DNA from: Rhyzopertha dominica | Taxonomy: Eukaryota > Arthropoda > Insecta > Coleoptera > Bostrichidae | Reading direction: 5' to 3' | DNA length: 64,000 bases | Assembly: GCA_025024175.1 (NCBI GenBank) | Contig: QCXZ01000138.1 | Location: 42,751,092-42,815,091 of the forward strand | Shown here: positions 11,829 through 24,109 of the stretch, one piece after another | Position numbering within the stretch: position 1 is the stretch's first letter | Layout: every line of letters begins with the position of its first letter | The notes under the pieces: model-generated | What the model was told of the DNA's origin: nothing | Seen by the model: only the letters and a program-made list of their open reading frames with translations | The model's database searches: none | Program-made: the position numbers and the translations under genes

Positions 11829-12950
11829 AGGGTCGCTATACAGTATAGAACCAGCAGGATATTTCAGGTTCTGTTCAACCGATTTTGTTGCATTTTTTTT
11901 AAATGGGAAGGGGAGTCACAAGGCACATCATTGAAGAGGATATATTTTCCTGATTTCAAGCACGAATCACACTTGTACAATTTATTGCAAAGTGAGAAAA
12001 GTGCAATAACAAACTTGGGTCTTGCAAAAAACTTCGGGATAAAAACCATATTCGTTATCGCTAAGTAGGAACAAAAACTCTAGGTGTCTCCATTCTCCTC
12101 GTGACTGGTGATAATTTTCATTCACTTTGTTATTTGCAATCGCAATGCCTCAGTTAACTGAACATGATCGCATCAAAATTTTGATTACGATTGGTTATGA
12201 AGATAGAAGGCGAAGTTATTAGGAAGTAGCTACAGATCAACAGTTGTTAAAAGATTTCAACGTTTTGACGAAACTGGTGGTGTTAAAAATCTTCAAAAAC
12301 CAGGACGTCCAAAGGTTGCTACGAGTGAGAAAAGTAACTTGAATGTCCTTTTAGATGTGCAAGAGAATCCCAAGTGTTCCGTATAACCGTGTGCTCTCAC
12401 TCACCATATTAGCAGAAGATCTCTTCAGAAAATTTTGAAAAAAAGAGAGTTTCATACGTACAAAATTCAGTTATTACAAGAACTGAGCGAAGATGATTTC
12501 GATCGTAGAATAGAATTTTGCGACAGATGAAGATAGAAACGTTTTAAATGGATTATGTTTTCTGATGAAGCTACTTTTTGCCTCAATGCTAATGAGAATA
12601 GACATAATTGCAGATATTAGTCGGGCACAAATCCACATTGGATGGAACAAGTCTACACACAACACCCTCAGAAAGTGAATGTCTGGTGTTGTATTATTGG
12701 TGAGCACATTATTGGGCTTTTCTTCATCGATTGAAATTTGAATGCGGTCAAGAATTTACAGCTCTTACGCGAACACATTATACCAGAACTTATTCGCCTG
12801 TTCCCTAATAGTGAAAATGCTGCGCATCCTTCTGAACAGATATGGTTTCATCAAGATGGTGCACCGCCCCATTTTGCAATCAACATTCGTGGATATTTGA
12901 ATGCGATATTTCCAGACAGATGGATTTGTAGGCGCGGTCGTATTTAAAAA
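11829..12950 (+). mobile_element. Truncated mariner/IS630-type transposon
   Basis: It starts GGGTCGCTATACAG and has about 315 bp of non-coding 5' leader, then a broken transposase. The leader is shared with a second copy at 59,439-59,845 (GAACCAGCAGGA, GGCACATCATTGAA, TTTTCCTGATTT, CACTTGTACAATTTATTGC). Relative to that copy, this one lacks about 110 bp between the CGATTTT and GTTGCATTTTT blocks. The right end and its inverted repeat are missing: similarity to the family stops near 12,950. It begins only about 14 bp beyond the right target repeat of the hAT pair. Confidence 0.75.
12145..12950 (+). pseudogene. mariner/IS630-type transposase (DUF4817-like HTH plus DDE domain)
   Basis: The ATG at 12,145 opens MPQLTEHDRIKILITIGY, the N-terminal helix-turn-helix (DUF4817 type) of this insect transposase family. 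It is followed by RFDETGGVKNLQKPGRP-like linker residues. The first catalytic aspartate is in MFSDEATF (about 12,555) and the second in WFHQDGAPPHF (about 12,843-12,875), then FPDRW. The sequence breaks off after the RRGRI counterpart, so the third acidic residue (SPDL...LD) is lost. Frame changes, an early stop (GGCGAAGTTATTAGG region) and an internal TAG show it is inactive. It covers about 70% of the normal length of roughly 350-400 residues. Confidence 0.85.
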
Positions 12951-13608
12951 ATGGATGAAAACACAGGGTTTGAACGTGAATCTGTATATTTCCGTGGTTA
13001 TCTACTCAATCATAAGCGCCAACTGATTTGCTTCAACCAGATAAATATACAATGTACTGAGTGACGCAGACATAAGGACATCCAGTAATACGTGTTTTAT
13101 TTGAATGAATTTTGGTACTTGTGTTTGTTTTTATGGATAACAAAATCAATCAGATCACATTTTGTTCTCATCGGGGTTAAATATTAGTTAAATAAACGCG
13201 ATATTTTTGAAGTGGTAAAATATTTCAGGAATAACCAAATAACCACTTTGCATGCCAATTACAAAACTTCCGGTAGAAACACACAAATGGTAGAAAATAG
13301 AAAATTTAAAACTTATACGGGTGACTGTAAAAAACTTCCAGACATTAATTTAAAACGGCAAGCTCAAAAATTTTGGAATACTAAATCCCATTCCTAAAAT
13401 GTTAAAACAACCTACAAGGTAATACTACTTTTTAGCCGACTTTGTCCAATGCTGGAAGAAGTTAAAAAACGTTTGAAAACGTGACATTGCTCTCAAACCA
13501 CCGATGTTTTAGGAAATAATGCTTCCAGCAAGCCTTAACACATGCTTGATACCAAAACACTAAAATATATAAAATTCTGTTAAAATAATTTAAGTCATCC
13601 CAACCCTG
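12951..13608. other. Unassigned DNA ending in a hAT-type right terminus
   Basis: A 61-codon frame (13,212-13,397) matches nothing I know. At 13,591-13,608 the sequence TAAGTCATCCCAACCCTG has the form of the right end of the inner hAT family (GTCCCAACCCTG). I could not find its left partner or an 8-bp target repeat, so it may be a solo end. Confidence 0.35.
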
Positions 13609-15750
13609 GTGGAAGAAATACTCTCTCGTTTTCACATGCTACAGTGTTAGCGTTTATGCCTAGCCATAAGTTGCTAAACTGCCAAACTTAAATCATTGAT
13701 AACTCTATTTCTTTGAAACATAACGATATTTATTTTTGATATTTCTTGATATTTCGATACCAAGAGCTACTAAGACCTCTGAAATATGTTTTTGTAGCTT
13801 GTGAGTATCATTATTACAATAACTTTTTCAGTGATTGTTTTGTTTCACATTTAGCTACCTATTTCGTCATCTGTGCATTTTATAAAATAAAAGTGTAGCA
13901 TTCATTCAATTTGCTTCACTTTGTCTGTCCTGTATATCTTGTTTTATTAACAGCAAGAGAACAATTGTGGCAGTCTCTTTTTTTTGCAAGTTTATCCGAC
14001 AGTTCACTGTCTGCTTTGTATACGTGTACAGCTGGATTCAGACGTATCTATGCGATTCAATTTCCGCTGTTTCTCGCGCCGTCTTTTGTTTAGTGGGAAA
14101 CTACGGCTGATGGCAACACTTGTACAATTAATTCAACCTCGTCTGGGAACTTTAGCAGTTTGAATCGCAGCAACCCACCCGTACGAGTTCATTTTCAACT
14201 GGGTCTGCGCAAAAACCAATTTTACGCATTAAAACACTCCTTCATCCACAGTGTATTCCAATTAACCCCCAAATCCATCCACCGTCACAAATAAATTCCA
14301 CTTACAGGGCAAGCGGGGATGACAAAATGGGGTAAACGATCCCGCGTTCAAACACAGTAAATATTCATACACAGCATGTCCGGATTAACAGTAATTAGAG
14401 CGATTTTGGTGAGTCCGCAACACGGCAAGGTCTATGAGGGGGTGAATTTTGGACACTACGATACCCCTCCATGGCTAACGGCTAGGCTGGTTGAAAGGGA
14501 GAAGGGGTGAAAATTTGTCATCAAAATTTGTTCAAACACAGACATTTTATCTTTATAAATACACGGTTTCTATAAATGATTCATGCAACGCGGGCGACGT
14601 TGATTTCTGAGTTCTATGTGCCGCGTTTTTGTAATTGCTGCCAAGCTACGCTACAATATGTACGGCGATAGTAGTTGCAGGTTGCAGATCAATGTCACAT
14701 CACAACTCCGAAATGTGAGCTTTCTGCAACCTTAAAGTTAATTATCCCACAAAACACTACAGAATATGTTGAAAATACACACTCCCAGGCGTTTTCTAAT
14801 ATTAAATATATCCAATAATTCAAAAATCGACAGATGACAAATATACGTGCTTGGGTGAATTTGTAATACCCAAAGACTTGTGTCGAGCCCGATATAATGA
14901 AGATTTCACTGACAAAAATTCTGGAACACTTGTGGCAAAATCTAGTCCCATGTACACTCATTAGTTCTTAGCGAAAAATTTCCGGCACTGATGTAGCTTC
15001 TTCACGAACCCTCTTCCTGGCTTTGAAAAGACACAGCTCTACATCATTTTTTGCGATGTCAGGTTCACACGTGCGGTTCTTGTTGAATTTTAAAACTTCA
15101 GGGAAGTTGCTATTAGTTGTCAGGCTTCCTGAACATTTTAGTTTGCACACACTTTAGAATTTTTATAGGTCTCTTTCTTGTTGAACCTATATCCATAGCA
15201 AGGCAGAATACTTCTTCCTCTTTTTGATTCAATCACTTTAACTTCCATTGTTTACACTGCACAAAAATTACCGAACATTTATTCGCAAATATTGTCTACA
15301 CCCTAAACTCTTCCCGCACCTACGAGTATATTCCTCTTATCCAATGAAATCATAGATTAATACGAAGTTACTACAAACCTATTAAGAGATTCGACGAAAA
15401 CCATTAAAGAAAATATTTTTACCTACCCGTCCCCTACCCCCTTCCATCCCAGTGATGTGAATGACCCATTGTTTGTGCAACCTACATATCTAATGACCCA
15501 CTGAGGGCCAACTAAAAGATTTTCTTCTTATCTGTTTCTTTCTTACGGTCTCCGTTCTTCCACCCAACCATCTTCTGGTCATTTCCTAGGAATTAGTTAC
15601 AGGTAATATTCAACTGTTGAAGCGGCACTTCACGTTATAGCGAATGTTTAATACTTACGTGATAATAAGAATTATATATTTCAAACAATGAAATTCGGTT
15701 GATATAGTGTTTTCTATTACTAAAATAAACTGAAATCTGATTGATGTTGT
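13609..15750. other. Intergenic DNA with one GC-richer island
   Basis: No gene was recognised. The interval 14,090-14,480 has balanced composition and several ATTA cores and may be regulatory. Minus-strand frames at 14,695-14,961 and 14,968-15,150 were inspected and have no known domain. Confidence 0.4.
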
Positions 15751-15754
15751 CGTG

Positions 15755-15860
15755 GTTGGACCAAGGACCACTGATAGCGCAACCTTAACCTATCAGGGTG
15801 TAATCCTGCAAATCTGGATTCGAATCCTGGTAAAAGCAAAATTTTTTTTCTGTATTTGCC
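15755..15860 (+). repeat. tRNA-derived SINE-like head (copy B)
   Basis: A B-box-like GGATTCGAATCC lies at 15,816-15,827, with an A-box-like TAGCGCAACCTTAACC about 40 bases upstream, followed at once by a poly-T run. The order matches copies A (2.85 kb) and C (43.9 kb). Diverged; not a functional tRNA. Confidence 0.4.
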
Positions 15861-16330
15861 TCAGGTAATACATTATTATTGCAACTTTGGATTTTAATAG
15901 GAAAATAAAAGGAAATTTGAGAGTATTCGGTCCTGTAGATAACTTTTTACCTTGTATTAATTATTTCTCTCGCTACTTTTTTCCCATCTCTAAGTAAAAT
16001 ATCACAATAGAAGTTGTTAGATTGCAATTGGGAAAAATAATAGTTTTTAGCTTTTTTGTTTGTTCTAGCTTTTATGCTGCAAAATCTGCAATTCAATAAA
16101 TACAATAATTTACTACACAGATCTATGCAACTGGTGTTCACTGTATCCTACTCAAAGCAGTAGTTGCAATTTAATTATAGCATTGTTGGCTGATTTATCT
16201 ATTACCGTATTTGCTACGACATAAATTGAGTTTAAATACACTTACTTAAATTTGTTTGATATTACATTAAAAAAGCATACCGTTCCTCAGTTTTATTTTT
16301 CATAAAGCATAACTTTAAATTACATGCGAG
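15861..16330. other. AT-rich intergenic DNA
   Basis: Nothing recognised. Confidence 0.5.
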
Positions 16331-16460
16331 GGTGAATGCTTTCAGCGTCCATAATATAAGATAATATTTTGTCGGAAAGATCGCTGTCTCTTGAAAACAC
16401 TGACAAAAAGTTAATAGTCTGACGTTTCGATTACACCTGTAATCTTTGTCAAAGACGAAG
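16331..16460 (-). repeat. Penelope-like terminal repeat with hammerhead-like hairpin
   Basis: On the minus strand, TTTGACAAA is followed by a 6-bp hairpin (GATTAC, loop AGGT, GTAATC) and then GAAACGTC. This has the layout of hammerhead box A, stem II and box B, but box A is degenerate (CUGANGA is required). On the plus strand, 16,337-16,394 (CTTTCAGCGTCCATAATAT onward) has a clear second copy at 31,571-31,620. I read both as terminal-repeat remnants of one PLE family. Confidence 0.45.
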
Positions 16461-18345
16461 AACCTCAAAATTTGCCTGACACAAGTTCAAACATGATCCT
16501 ATTTTACCCGCCCTTAGCTTCGACCCTAACCGGGTCGATTATACGACCCTGCCTGATAACGGTTCGGTAATTAAAAAGATCCAGAAGACAATGGCCGCTC
16601 GAGTGAACATGGTTATCTGCATGTGTATCGGACATGAGCGTAAATTTCCGTCAACATGGGTGTGATCTGTGGCATTTTTATTGTCCTGTGCGTGTACGAG
16701 CCCTTTTCTGGCGTATTTATAGTACCTTTTGTATATAGGACAGCGTGTGTTATACGGAAATTTAAATTACGACGGACGTAGATGAGGTTAGTCGATAAGT
16801 TGTACGCTTGTTGATGGGTTTGGATTAAAAGTAGCAATGTGTGAATTATAACTTAGTCCCTGTTAAAACTAAATTCTTCAACATTAGGTACCACGAACAG
16901 TAATATTTTTAAAGCCTGATCAGTTAAGTTGTTGCTCTGTTATCTTATAGATTTAAAAAAATAGATGCGTTTTTTTTAATTATCAATGCGTACCTGGAGA
17001 TCTGAACACTTTGAGAGTGCGACTAATTATAAACAAACTGATATTATGTAAAGGGCATTGAAATTATATTTGAAAATAATGCATTTTCAACAAACAAATT
17101 TTAAAATTGTTGTCATACCTATGGTCTTAATTATGATGACCTTATTATACAATTTGCAAAAAGAAATGTTATAGTTTTACATTGCATTTTAAAAAAATAA
17201 AACCGGTATCAATTTTACTATATTAAACTGATAAGTTTACTATAATAACATATTTTAAAAATTATATTTGTAGCACGGTAATGGAATGCATAACTTTTGA
17301 GTGCGAAAAAGGCTCTAAGGAATGATAGCTGATTTATTTAATTTTTTTGTGTATCTTTTGTTATGCGAGCGTTATGTGGGATATTTATATATACAACTAG
17401 AAGTTTTCGACTAGTAGTTATAAGAATAGCAAAGATCTATAACAAAATATTGTTGCTGTCTCAAAAGTTGCAATTTATTATTAAAGAAAAGGAATTATAG
17501 TGAAATTCAAGTATAGGACTAAAAGCGTTTGGGTAAAACAATTTTCTGTTAAAAAAATAACCTTAAATGATTATACTAGCACATTGTTTTCCATACTCAT
17601 ATTATTTTTATTATTTATTACTTTAAATACAAATATTATATAAATAAACTTAAAATTTAGTCTTATTGTAAAAGAACTTGGAAGGAAATTCTGGGTGTTT
17701 CAGGTATTTTATATCACTCCCACACTTTTTTGAAGTTGGCATGAACTAATTCCGACACCTATTCGCGGAATTTACCAAATCTTTTCTTTTTCAGACTGCA
17801 AGATTTTCGAACTATAATAAAAGATTGATTTTCGAAGCTACATTTTTCTCTACATTTAAATAGCCTTATCGAAACCGTTTGGCTTAAAAACCATTTACCA
17901 ACTTGCGACTTTCAAAGCTACTAAATTATTTTATATATTCCGAACACCGTAACGAGCAAATCAAACTCCTTTTGGGAGTAGCAGCTAGAAAGAATTGCCA
18001 TTAAACGTTCTTTTCCTACATTATTCTTTGTAGGTACTGCAGTGCAGGCACTGTAGGTACATAAGTGTGGGCATTGTAAATAGTATCCACGCATCCTAAA
18101 AGGGAGTGCAACTCTGGAGGTGGAATATGTTTTTATCGCTGAAACAGGTGGAGGTAGGTGCAAAAATACAGTTTAAAAATTGTTTCTATATGTTGCTCCC
18201 TAAGGCACCTATTTTCAATAAATTTTAACATTCGTTTTAGAAAGTGCTATTATTGAAGAAAAGTATGGTGTGGATATATGAGACAATTCATTTCAATACG
18301 TTTAATATACTTCATTTAGTTTTTATACATTCCTTGATTTTTAAC
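16461..18345. other. AT-rich intergenic DNA
   Basis: No gene was found. At about 16,515-16,550 a small inverted repeat (CGACCC...GGGTCG...CGACCC) interrupts otherwise featureless DNA. The 74-codon minus-strand frame at 16,613-16,837 is unrecognised. Confidence 0.4.
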
Positions 18346-18349
18346 TATT

Positions 18350-19345
18350 TCCGATTGCAAGGTACCTAAATTGTATTGTTTGCCCAAAATCCATAAAACT
18401 AATTTCTCGTTCAGATCGGCAGTCCTTGTTATAGATTGGCAAAATTTTGTGTTAACTATTTAAATCCTCATGTAGGGAAAACCAGTAGTTTCAATCAACA
18501 ATATAGATGTTATAAAGGGATTAAGTATTTCACACGCTGAAATTTTAGTTCGTTTTGACGTGATTTCTTTATTTACGAAAGTACCCATATCTGAAACGGT
18601 AGATATCATCAAATCCAAACTTAATAGAGATTCCCTAGGTGACAAGATAGCCTGATTATCCGAGCATTGTCTAAAATCAACGTATCTTCTATGGAGCGGT
18701 AATTTTTATGAACAAAAATCAGGTTCTGCAAAGGGTTCAGCTGTTGTGGCCAATTTGTTTATGAGAAGTTTTGAACAGATAACGATCAACAGATTTCATT
18801 TGAAGCCAAATTTTGGTATAGGTGTGTAGATGATACTTTTGTTATTTGGCCCCACGGTATAGAAGAGTTGGGTAGGTTTCTAAATCATTTGAACAGTCAA
18901 AATCCTAGCATAAAATTTACTATGGAATTAGAAAGCAATGGTAGTTTACATTTCTTGGATATCCAAGTTTACAGAATAAGCTACTGAACAATTACGACAC
19001 TAGGTTTACAAAAAACCAACACACCCAGAAACATATTTACAACGAACGTTGTTTACAAAAAGAAATATATCATTTTAAATCGACGCTAGTGAGAAATGGT
19101 TATAGCATTAAGAATATTTGATCAATTTTTAATGAAAGTGTTCGTCCAAATCAAGTAAATTCTCAGCCAGGTCAAAGTAAATTAAAGTTGAGTTTGCCTT
19201 ATGTACGGCATTTCGGAAAAATTAAAGAGGATATTTAGAAAGCAGAATATTTTAGTTGTTGATAGTGCGTATAATAATTTGGATAAAATTTTAAGTTCTA
19301 CTTATAGTGACATCGCGATGACTGGCATTCCCCTCACGAACAATT
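18350..19345 (+). pseudogene. Penelope-like element reverse transcriptase relic
   Basis: Plus-strand fragments give, in order: LYCLPKIHKTNF (N-terminal block), HVGKTSSF-like residues, VRFDVISLFTKVP (motif A with its aspartate), GSAKGSAVVANLFM (motif B), CVDDTFVIWPHG (motif C with both catalytic aspartates) and MELESNGSLHFLDIQVYR. The connector region follows to about 19,345. These motifs and their order are specific to Penelope-like elements (PLEs), which reverse transcribe RNA at target sites. Several stops and frame changes make it inactive. No GIY-YIG endonuclease is visible downstream, so the 3' part is gone. Confidence 0.85.
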
Positions 19346-19389
19346 CATTCTCCGCCTAATCATGAAAGAGTGAAAAGAGAAGTTGGATC

Positions 19390-19930
19390 TTTTAACCAAA
19401 CAGTAGTTCACCTAAACAAAAAAAAATCCCTCAATGTCCTACCCACCTCCACCCCTCATTTCATCTTATTCATCGCACCACCCCCAAACAGACTCCCTAA
19501 TTAAATGCACGCATCCAAACCCGAGGAAAAACAAAACCGACGATTTTTCACTTTCTACAGCGCCGGCGCGTCTCGACGCCGACTGGGGAGGCCGCGGTGC
19601 GTCGCGCGTGCCGTCCAGAGGGTGCCTGACCGTCGGGGTGGTTGGATCGTCGCCCCGTTCCGCTGCAACTGACTACACGTGCACCAGGTGACAGAAAGTG
19701 AAAATCGCCACTTTCGGTTTCACGCGCTCTCGCGTGACTTGTTGGCTATAAACCCGGTGATAGTATATTTATGCGTAGATAAATTTTAATGGGACGCGTT
19801 GGTTCCCCTGGGCGAGTTGTAAAGTTTGGTGTGCGATAACTTTGGTGGACGCTAGTGGGGGTGGAAAGGTGGCATCAATGAATGGGCACCAACCTTACCA
19901 AGGCTAGTCGTGTAAGTACGATGTCCGGAT
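19390..19930 (+). promoter_or_regulatory. CpG-rich island with a candidate first-exon splice donor
   Basis: This is one of the most CpG-rich stretches of the window: 19,555-19,680 holds many CG dinucleotides (GCGCCGGCGCGTCTCGACG, GCGTCGCGCGTGCCGTCC). Near 19,912 the sequence CGT|GTAAGT is a strong match to a 5' splice site. An 85-codon frame (19,434-19,691) crosses the island but has no known domain and biased composition. I read it as a possible promoter and untranslated first exon on the plus strand, with the AT-rich 20-24 kb stretch as intron. No downstream exon was identified. Confidence 0.3.
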
Positions 19931-21690
19931 GTGTTGTAGTTTTCATGGAGAAGAATGAGTTGTAATGCTTCTGGACACTTTTTGGTTCTGACCATTATCG
20001 AAAGCGACTGCAACTCACTTGCCTTATCATATTGATGTTCTGATGAAGTTAGGAGATTGAAATGATTTATTAAGAATTGAAAACTGATGACTTTTTAGTA
20101 ATAATTAATATCCTTTAAAAAATTAAATTTGTTAAATTTATGCAATAAATTCATGTAATTATTAGTGAACAAAATTTGCCTATTCGTAATGATTTTTGTA
20201 ATTTCAATTGTCAAGTCCTAAATTATTTATTTGATCTAAATCAATATTACGTGTGTGTTGCTGGCATGTAGGTTGCTTTTTGGTTTGGAGTCAATTTTGC
20301 TTGCCTCTATATTTTTGACATTATCAAAATAATGTTTTATAAGTTCCCTTCCTTTGTTCTTATTTATTCTGGTATTGACGATGGCTATATATTACTTGAA
20401 AGCGCTTTACCTATTAGTGAATAAAGAGGATTTAACTTAAAGTTAATTTTTTTAAGAAGATTAATTATTATAAAATACTTTATTGTTATATTTAAAGCTA
20501 TTTCTTACTGTTTACTTTTTGAATGAATGTTTTAAGTAGTTCATTAATACAAATCGATGAATGAAGCAGCTGAGAGTAGAATAGAACACTTCTAGTACTG
20601 GTTTCTCTCTAAAATAATTCCTGGATAGTGATGTTTTTCATAATTACTTGTGCTTCTTAATGGATATAGTGAATGCAATTGGTGAATTTGGGATAAAATT
20701 GCCTATTAAGCTGCAATTAATTTGCTTAACGGCAATTACAATACAAACTCCTTTGTTTTGAATGTGATTCGAAAAAAATATTTTTAATATATTTACCTTA
20801 GTTGAGCTGGAGGCTCAGAGTATCTTTAATTTCAAGTAATTGAGGATATGTCTACCTGTAAGGCTATATACAAAGAGTTCCATTTTTTCTTTTAGGCTAA
20901 GCTTTCTAATTTAGTTAAATTCTTCTTCTAAAATTAATTAATTTTATTAGACGCAAGTCATTTATATTTCGTAAAAATATAGTTTTGCACATATTTAATC
21001 ATTTACTGCTAGTCTCAAATTTCTATGCTCTAACGAAGATTTTAATTAATTTTGAAAGCTCAGCTTAAAAGAAAAAAAGAGTACATTTTGTATATAACCT
21101 TACTGGTCGGCATACCCTGAGTTACTTGAACTTTACTTTAGTTCTTTATAATGATTTTTACCCAAGGGGGGAAATATTATAACAATTTTCTCGTATCTCG
21201 TATTCAGTGTAAAATATGACGGAATCGCAAATTTTTGAGTCATTAGATTTTCACCCCTTTGGAAGTCACTATTGATCGAATTATTATAATTTTTTTTTCA
21301 AATGTGGGGTCGAAACAGTTTTCCTCGATAACCAAATAATGTACATTTTGTATACATACATATTTTTAATGAACGTTCGAGTTAAAGTTTTAGTTCTTAA
21401 AATTAAAAGTTTCGGATGGATTTTATATTAATTTTATATCCCATGTTATACACAATATGGCCAGATAAGTAATTAAAAGGTATAGTGACGAAGAGAGCGT
21501 TAGATGTTGTGTGTGATATTTTACTGTGAGTTTAGCTATTAACTAGCAACCTTTTGTTTTACTGAGCCAGGAGACAATTTGAGAACTTAATAGCAATTTA
21601 GTTGTTAGTTTGTTAATTTGCGCAGATTAAATCTACATATAAGTGTTGTATTATCAAATGTTATTTTCATACACAGTTCGCTTAAAGTAG
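19931..21690. other. AT-rich DNA, possibly intronic
   Basis: No coding region, RNA gene or transposon protein was recognised. Confidence 0.45.
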
Positions 21691-21717
21691 TGTACAAAGT
21701 AATGTGTGTGGCATTGC

Positions 21718-21762
21718 CACCGCTGAAGATGGTCCGCGTAGGACTGAAATGTACATTCGGTG
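21718..21762 (+). ncRNA. Minimal type I hammerhead ribozyme (candidate)
   Basis: All conserved elements occur in order. Stem I strand CACCG (21,718-21,722), box A CTGAAGA (21,723-21,729), stem II GGTCC/GGACT (21,731-21,735 with 21,741-21,745, loop GCGTA), box B GAAA (21,746-21,749), a very short stem III TGT/ACA (21,750-21,755), U16.1 and H17 as TT (21,756-21,757), and stem I partner CGGTG (21,758-21,762). The predicted cleavage is after 21,757. The U at position 17 is permitted by the NUH rule but unusual. Short stem III type I hammerheads are known in PLE ends and retrozymes and often act as dimers; the TGTACA palindrome suits that. The parent element's borders are not resolved. Confidence 0.65.
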
Positions 21763-21769
21763 TTTAATT

Positions 21770-24105
21770 TAATTGAATAAAACGTGAAGTAATTTATTGA
21801 TGTTAATTGTGTTTTGTATTAAATGTATGTTTTATCGACAGATAGTGCTAATACACATTTTTGTTTCGTATGTGAATTATTAGTCAAGCCGAATCGAATT
21901 CAAGCTTAGTAGATAATATAAATATAAGGAAACTATCTGCTTGGGAAATGCTTATGCAGAAGACGAGGCTGAGGTGTAGAATTTTTCGGAATTTGTTCAT
22001 ACCCATGCGATATGCCGGAAGAATACGTTTTGATAAAATATTTATATAAAGATAAAACACATTTTCTGTTCTGGTTGTAGTATTATCTCGGCTGATTCTA
22101 AGTTACATCAAAATTGTTTTATAGATTAGCAATAAACTGATGGGATGGACGAATTTAAATGTAAATCTTAGAAAAATTCTTCATGCTTCTAATAAAGTTA
22201 AAAAACTGGGTATATATAGTTTTTATATTTTTGACTTTATTTTCTCTAAAAAACCTAAAAACATGATTTGATATACAGTGCAACAAATTCCACGGAAAGT
22301 GACCCACGGGTGATCTCTTTATAGGGTTTTCTTTATTTTGACATAAACGAATCCTACTACTTCTGACTGTTGATATTTGCTTGGTGTAATGGTAGTTGTA
22401 GTAGTAGTTTTACAAATATAATGTAGAAGTTTTATCAAAATAACAAAATCGTTCATTAAATAATTTTTCCCACTTTTTTATGGTAATGACTATGTGTAAA
22501 TTTAAAGAATCAAACTTCTATTTAATTACGACGATATTTTCTAAAACAACTGGAACTTGAATAAAAAGTTGCTGAGAGACCACAAAAATTACTAAAAGTA
22601 ATCTTTTTTCGTTCATCCTCACTACAAAGCGGTTAGTAATTTGCTTTACAAGACTTCATTCAATTGTCTTTTAAGTTAGACATTGAATTATTTTCTTAAA
22701 CTGCAACTTATTTATTAAGGTTAATTTTTCCGCAAAAAAAACATTGAAGATCTCTTCCAATTTCTTCTTCGCACAAGTTGATTTTATTTGTTAAATTATT
22801 AGTCCCTGTATTTACGCTGATAATAATACTGTTAATTCCGAAATTTCTAACTATGGCTCACATAGAGTATAGAGGAAATAGAAAGCACACACATTATTTT
22901 AATGATACATTAAATATGAATCAAATACATATCTACATGACAAATATTAAACTCATAAATGTGTCTAGGGGTGATAAAAAATGCGAATTATATTATATAT
23001 TATAGGTAGCTGTTTCGATCAGCTACGTTCGGATTGTTTTCATGTAGAAAACATAGCACTCACCTTTTTATTTATTCAGTGTGACAATAGTTCAATGAAA
23101 AATACTGAGAGGTTTAGAAGACTGGACCATATCCTTTTTAATTTATTTGTTGGATTTTATCTCATTTTCGGTTAACTTATACATTCAATTGTGTTTGAAA
23201 TGTGACGTCACGTTTTCCGGAGTACTATGATATCTCGTGGTCCGCCACGTATTATTTTGCTTGCAATTGTAAGAAAAAAAAATTAAGAATGACATTTAAA
23301 ATATAATTTGACTGAGTGATGCTGTATAATGAATGATTTTTTGGACTATGCCAATAGACCACCATCTATCCAATTTATGAAAATATGCTATCCATTTTGA
23401 TTTGGATTATGGAGAATTAGGAAACGAAACGCCGAAATAGGTTATTTAGCAGATAACTTCGACAGATTGTGAAATTACTGACGGCCATATCTTTAAGTTT
23501 CCGTTTCTATTTCATTACACTTCCTTTACGTATTCAACCACATAATAGTAAACATTTAATTATTGACATTAATGATATAATACTTGTACTAACGATTTTT
23601 TGGTGACTGAAGTTAAAATCTTGTAATATTTGCACAATATTGTTTAAACCGAATATCATATTCATATACCAAACCAAGGTTTCTTCCATTTACAATGCTC
23701 AATAGTTTCCATTAATTTTTAAACTCAATTCCGTCAAAGTTCTCTTCCCTTATCGTTCATTCGCAAGTGATCATACAAGCTAACGTGTACAATTGTTGTA
23801 CTTTATAATAATCTTTACTTAACTATACCTATCTCTACTAAAAAGTAATCATGTTCTGTAATAATTAAATAAATGACAGCCACTGAATACAGATCTAGGT
23901 GTGCCCTTTACTTATTAACAGAACGACACTCCTTTCATTAACTAATTATTTCTATATCTGAAACAACACCGGATATTAGGATATCACAATATTGGTCCTC
24001 GAGGAACTTTAGTCCCAATATATTTTATATTTACTTAGTTCGCTCAACTCCTCCAACCTACCGATTCCTTCCGTTATAATGTAAAGACTTCTTCCCCCTT
24101 CTACG
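21770..24105. other. AT-rich DNA, possibly intronic
   Basis: Two small overlapping plus-strand frames (22,778-23,005 and 22,981-23,175) are unrecognised. Nothing else supported. Confidence 0.45.
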
Positions 24106-24109
24106 TATC

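Noticed and set aside
12555..12575. CTGATGA string at 12.56 kb
   Set aside because: It is the coding sequence for the transposase SDEA catalytic motif; no ribozyme stems are present.
12960..12980. CAGGGTTTGAA as a left partner of the hAT end at 13,608
   Set aside because: It diverges from CAGGGTTGGGA after seven bases and the 8-bp flanks (TGAAAACA and GTGGAAGA) do not match.
20040..20070. CTGATGA followed by GAAA, hammerhead-like
   Set aside because: Stem II would need two wobble pairs in four, and no stem I or stem III can be formed.
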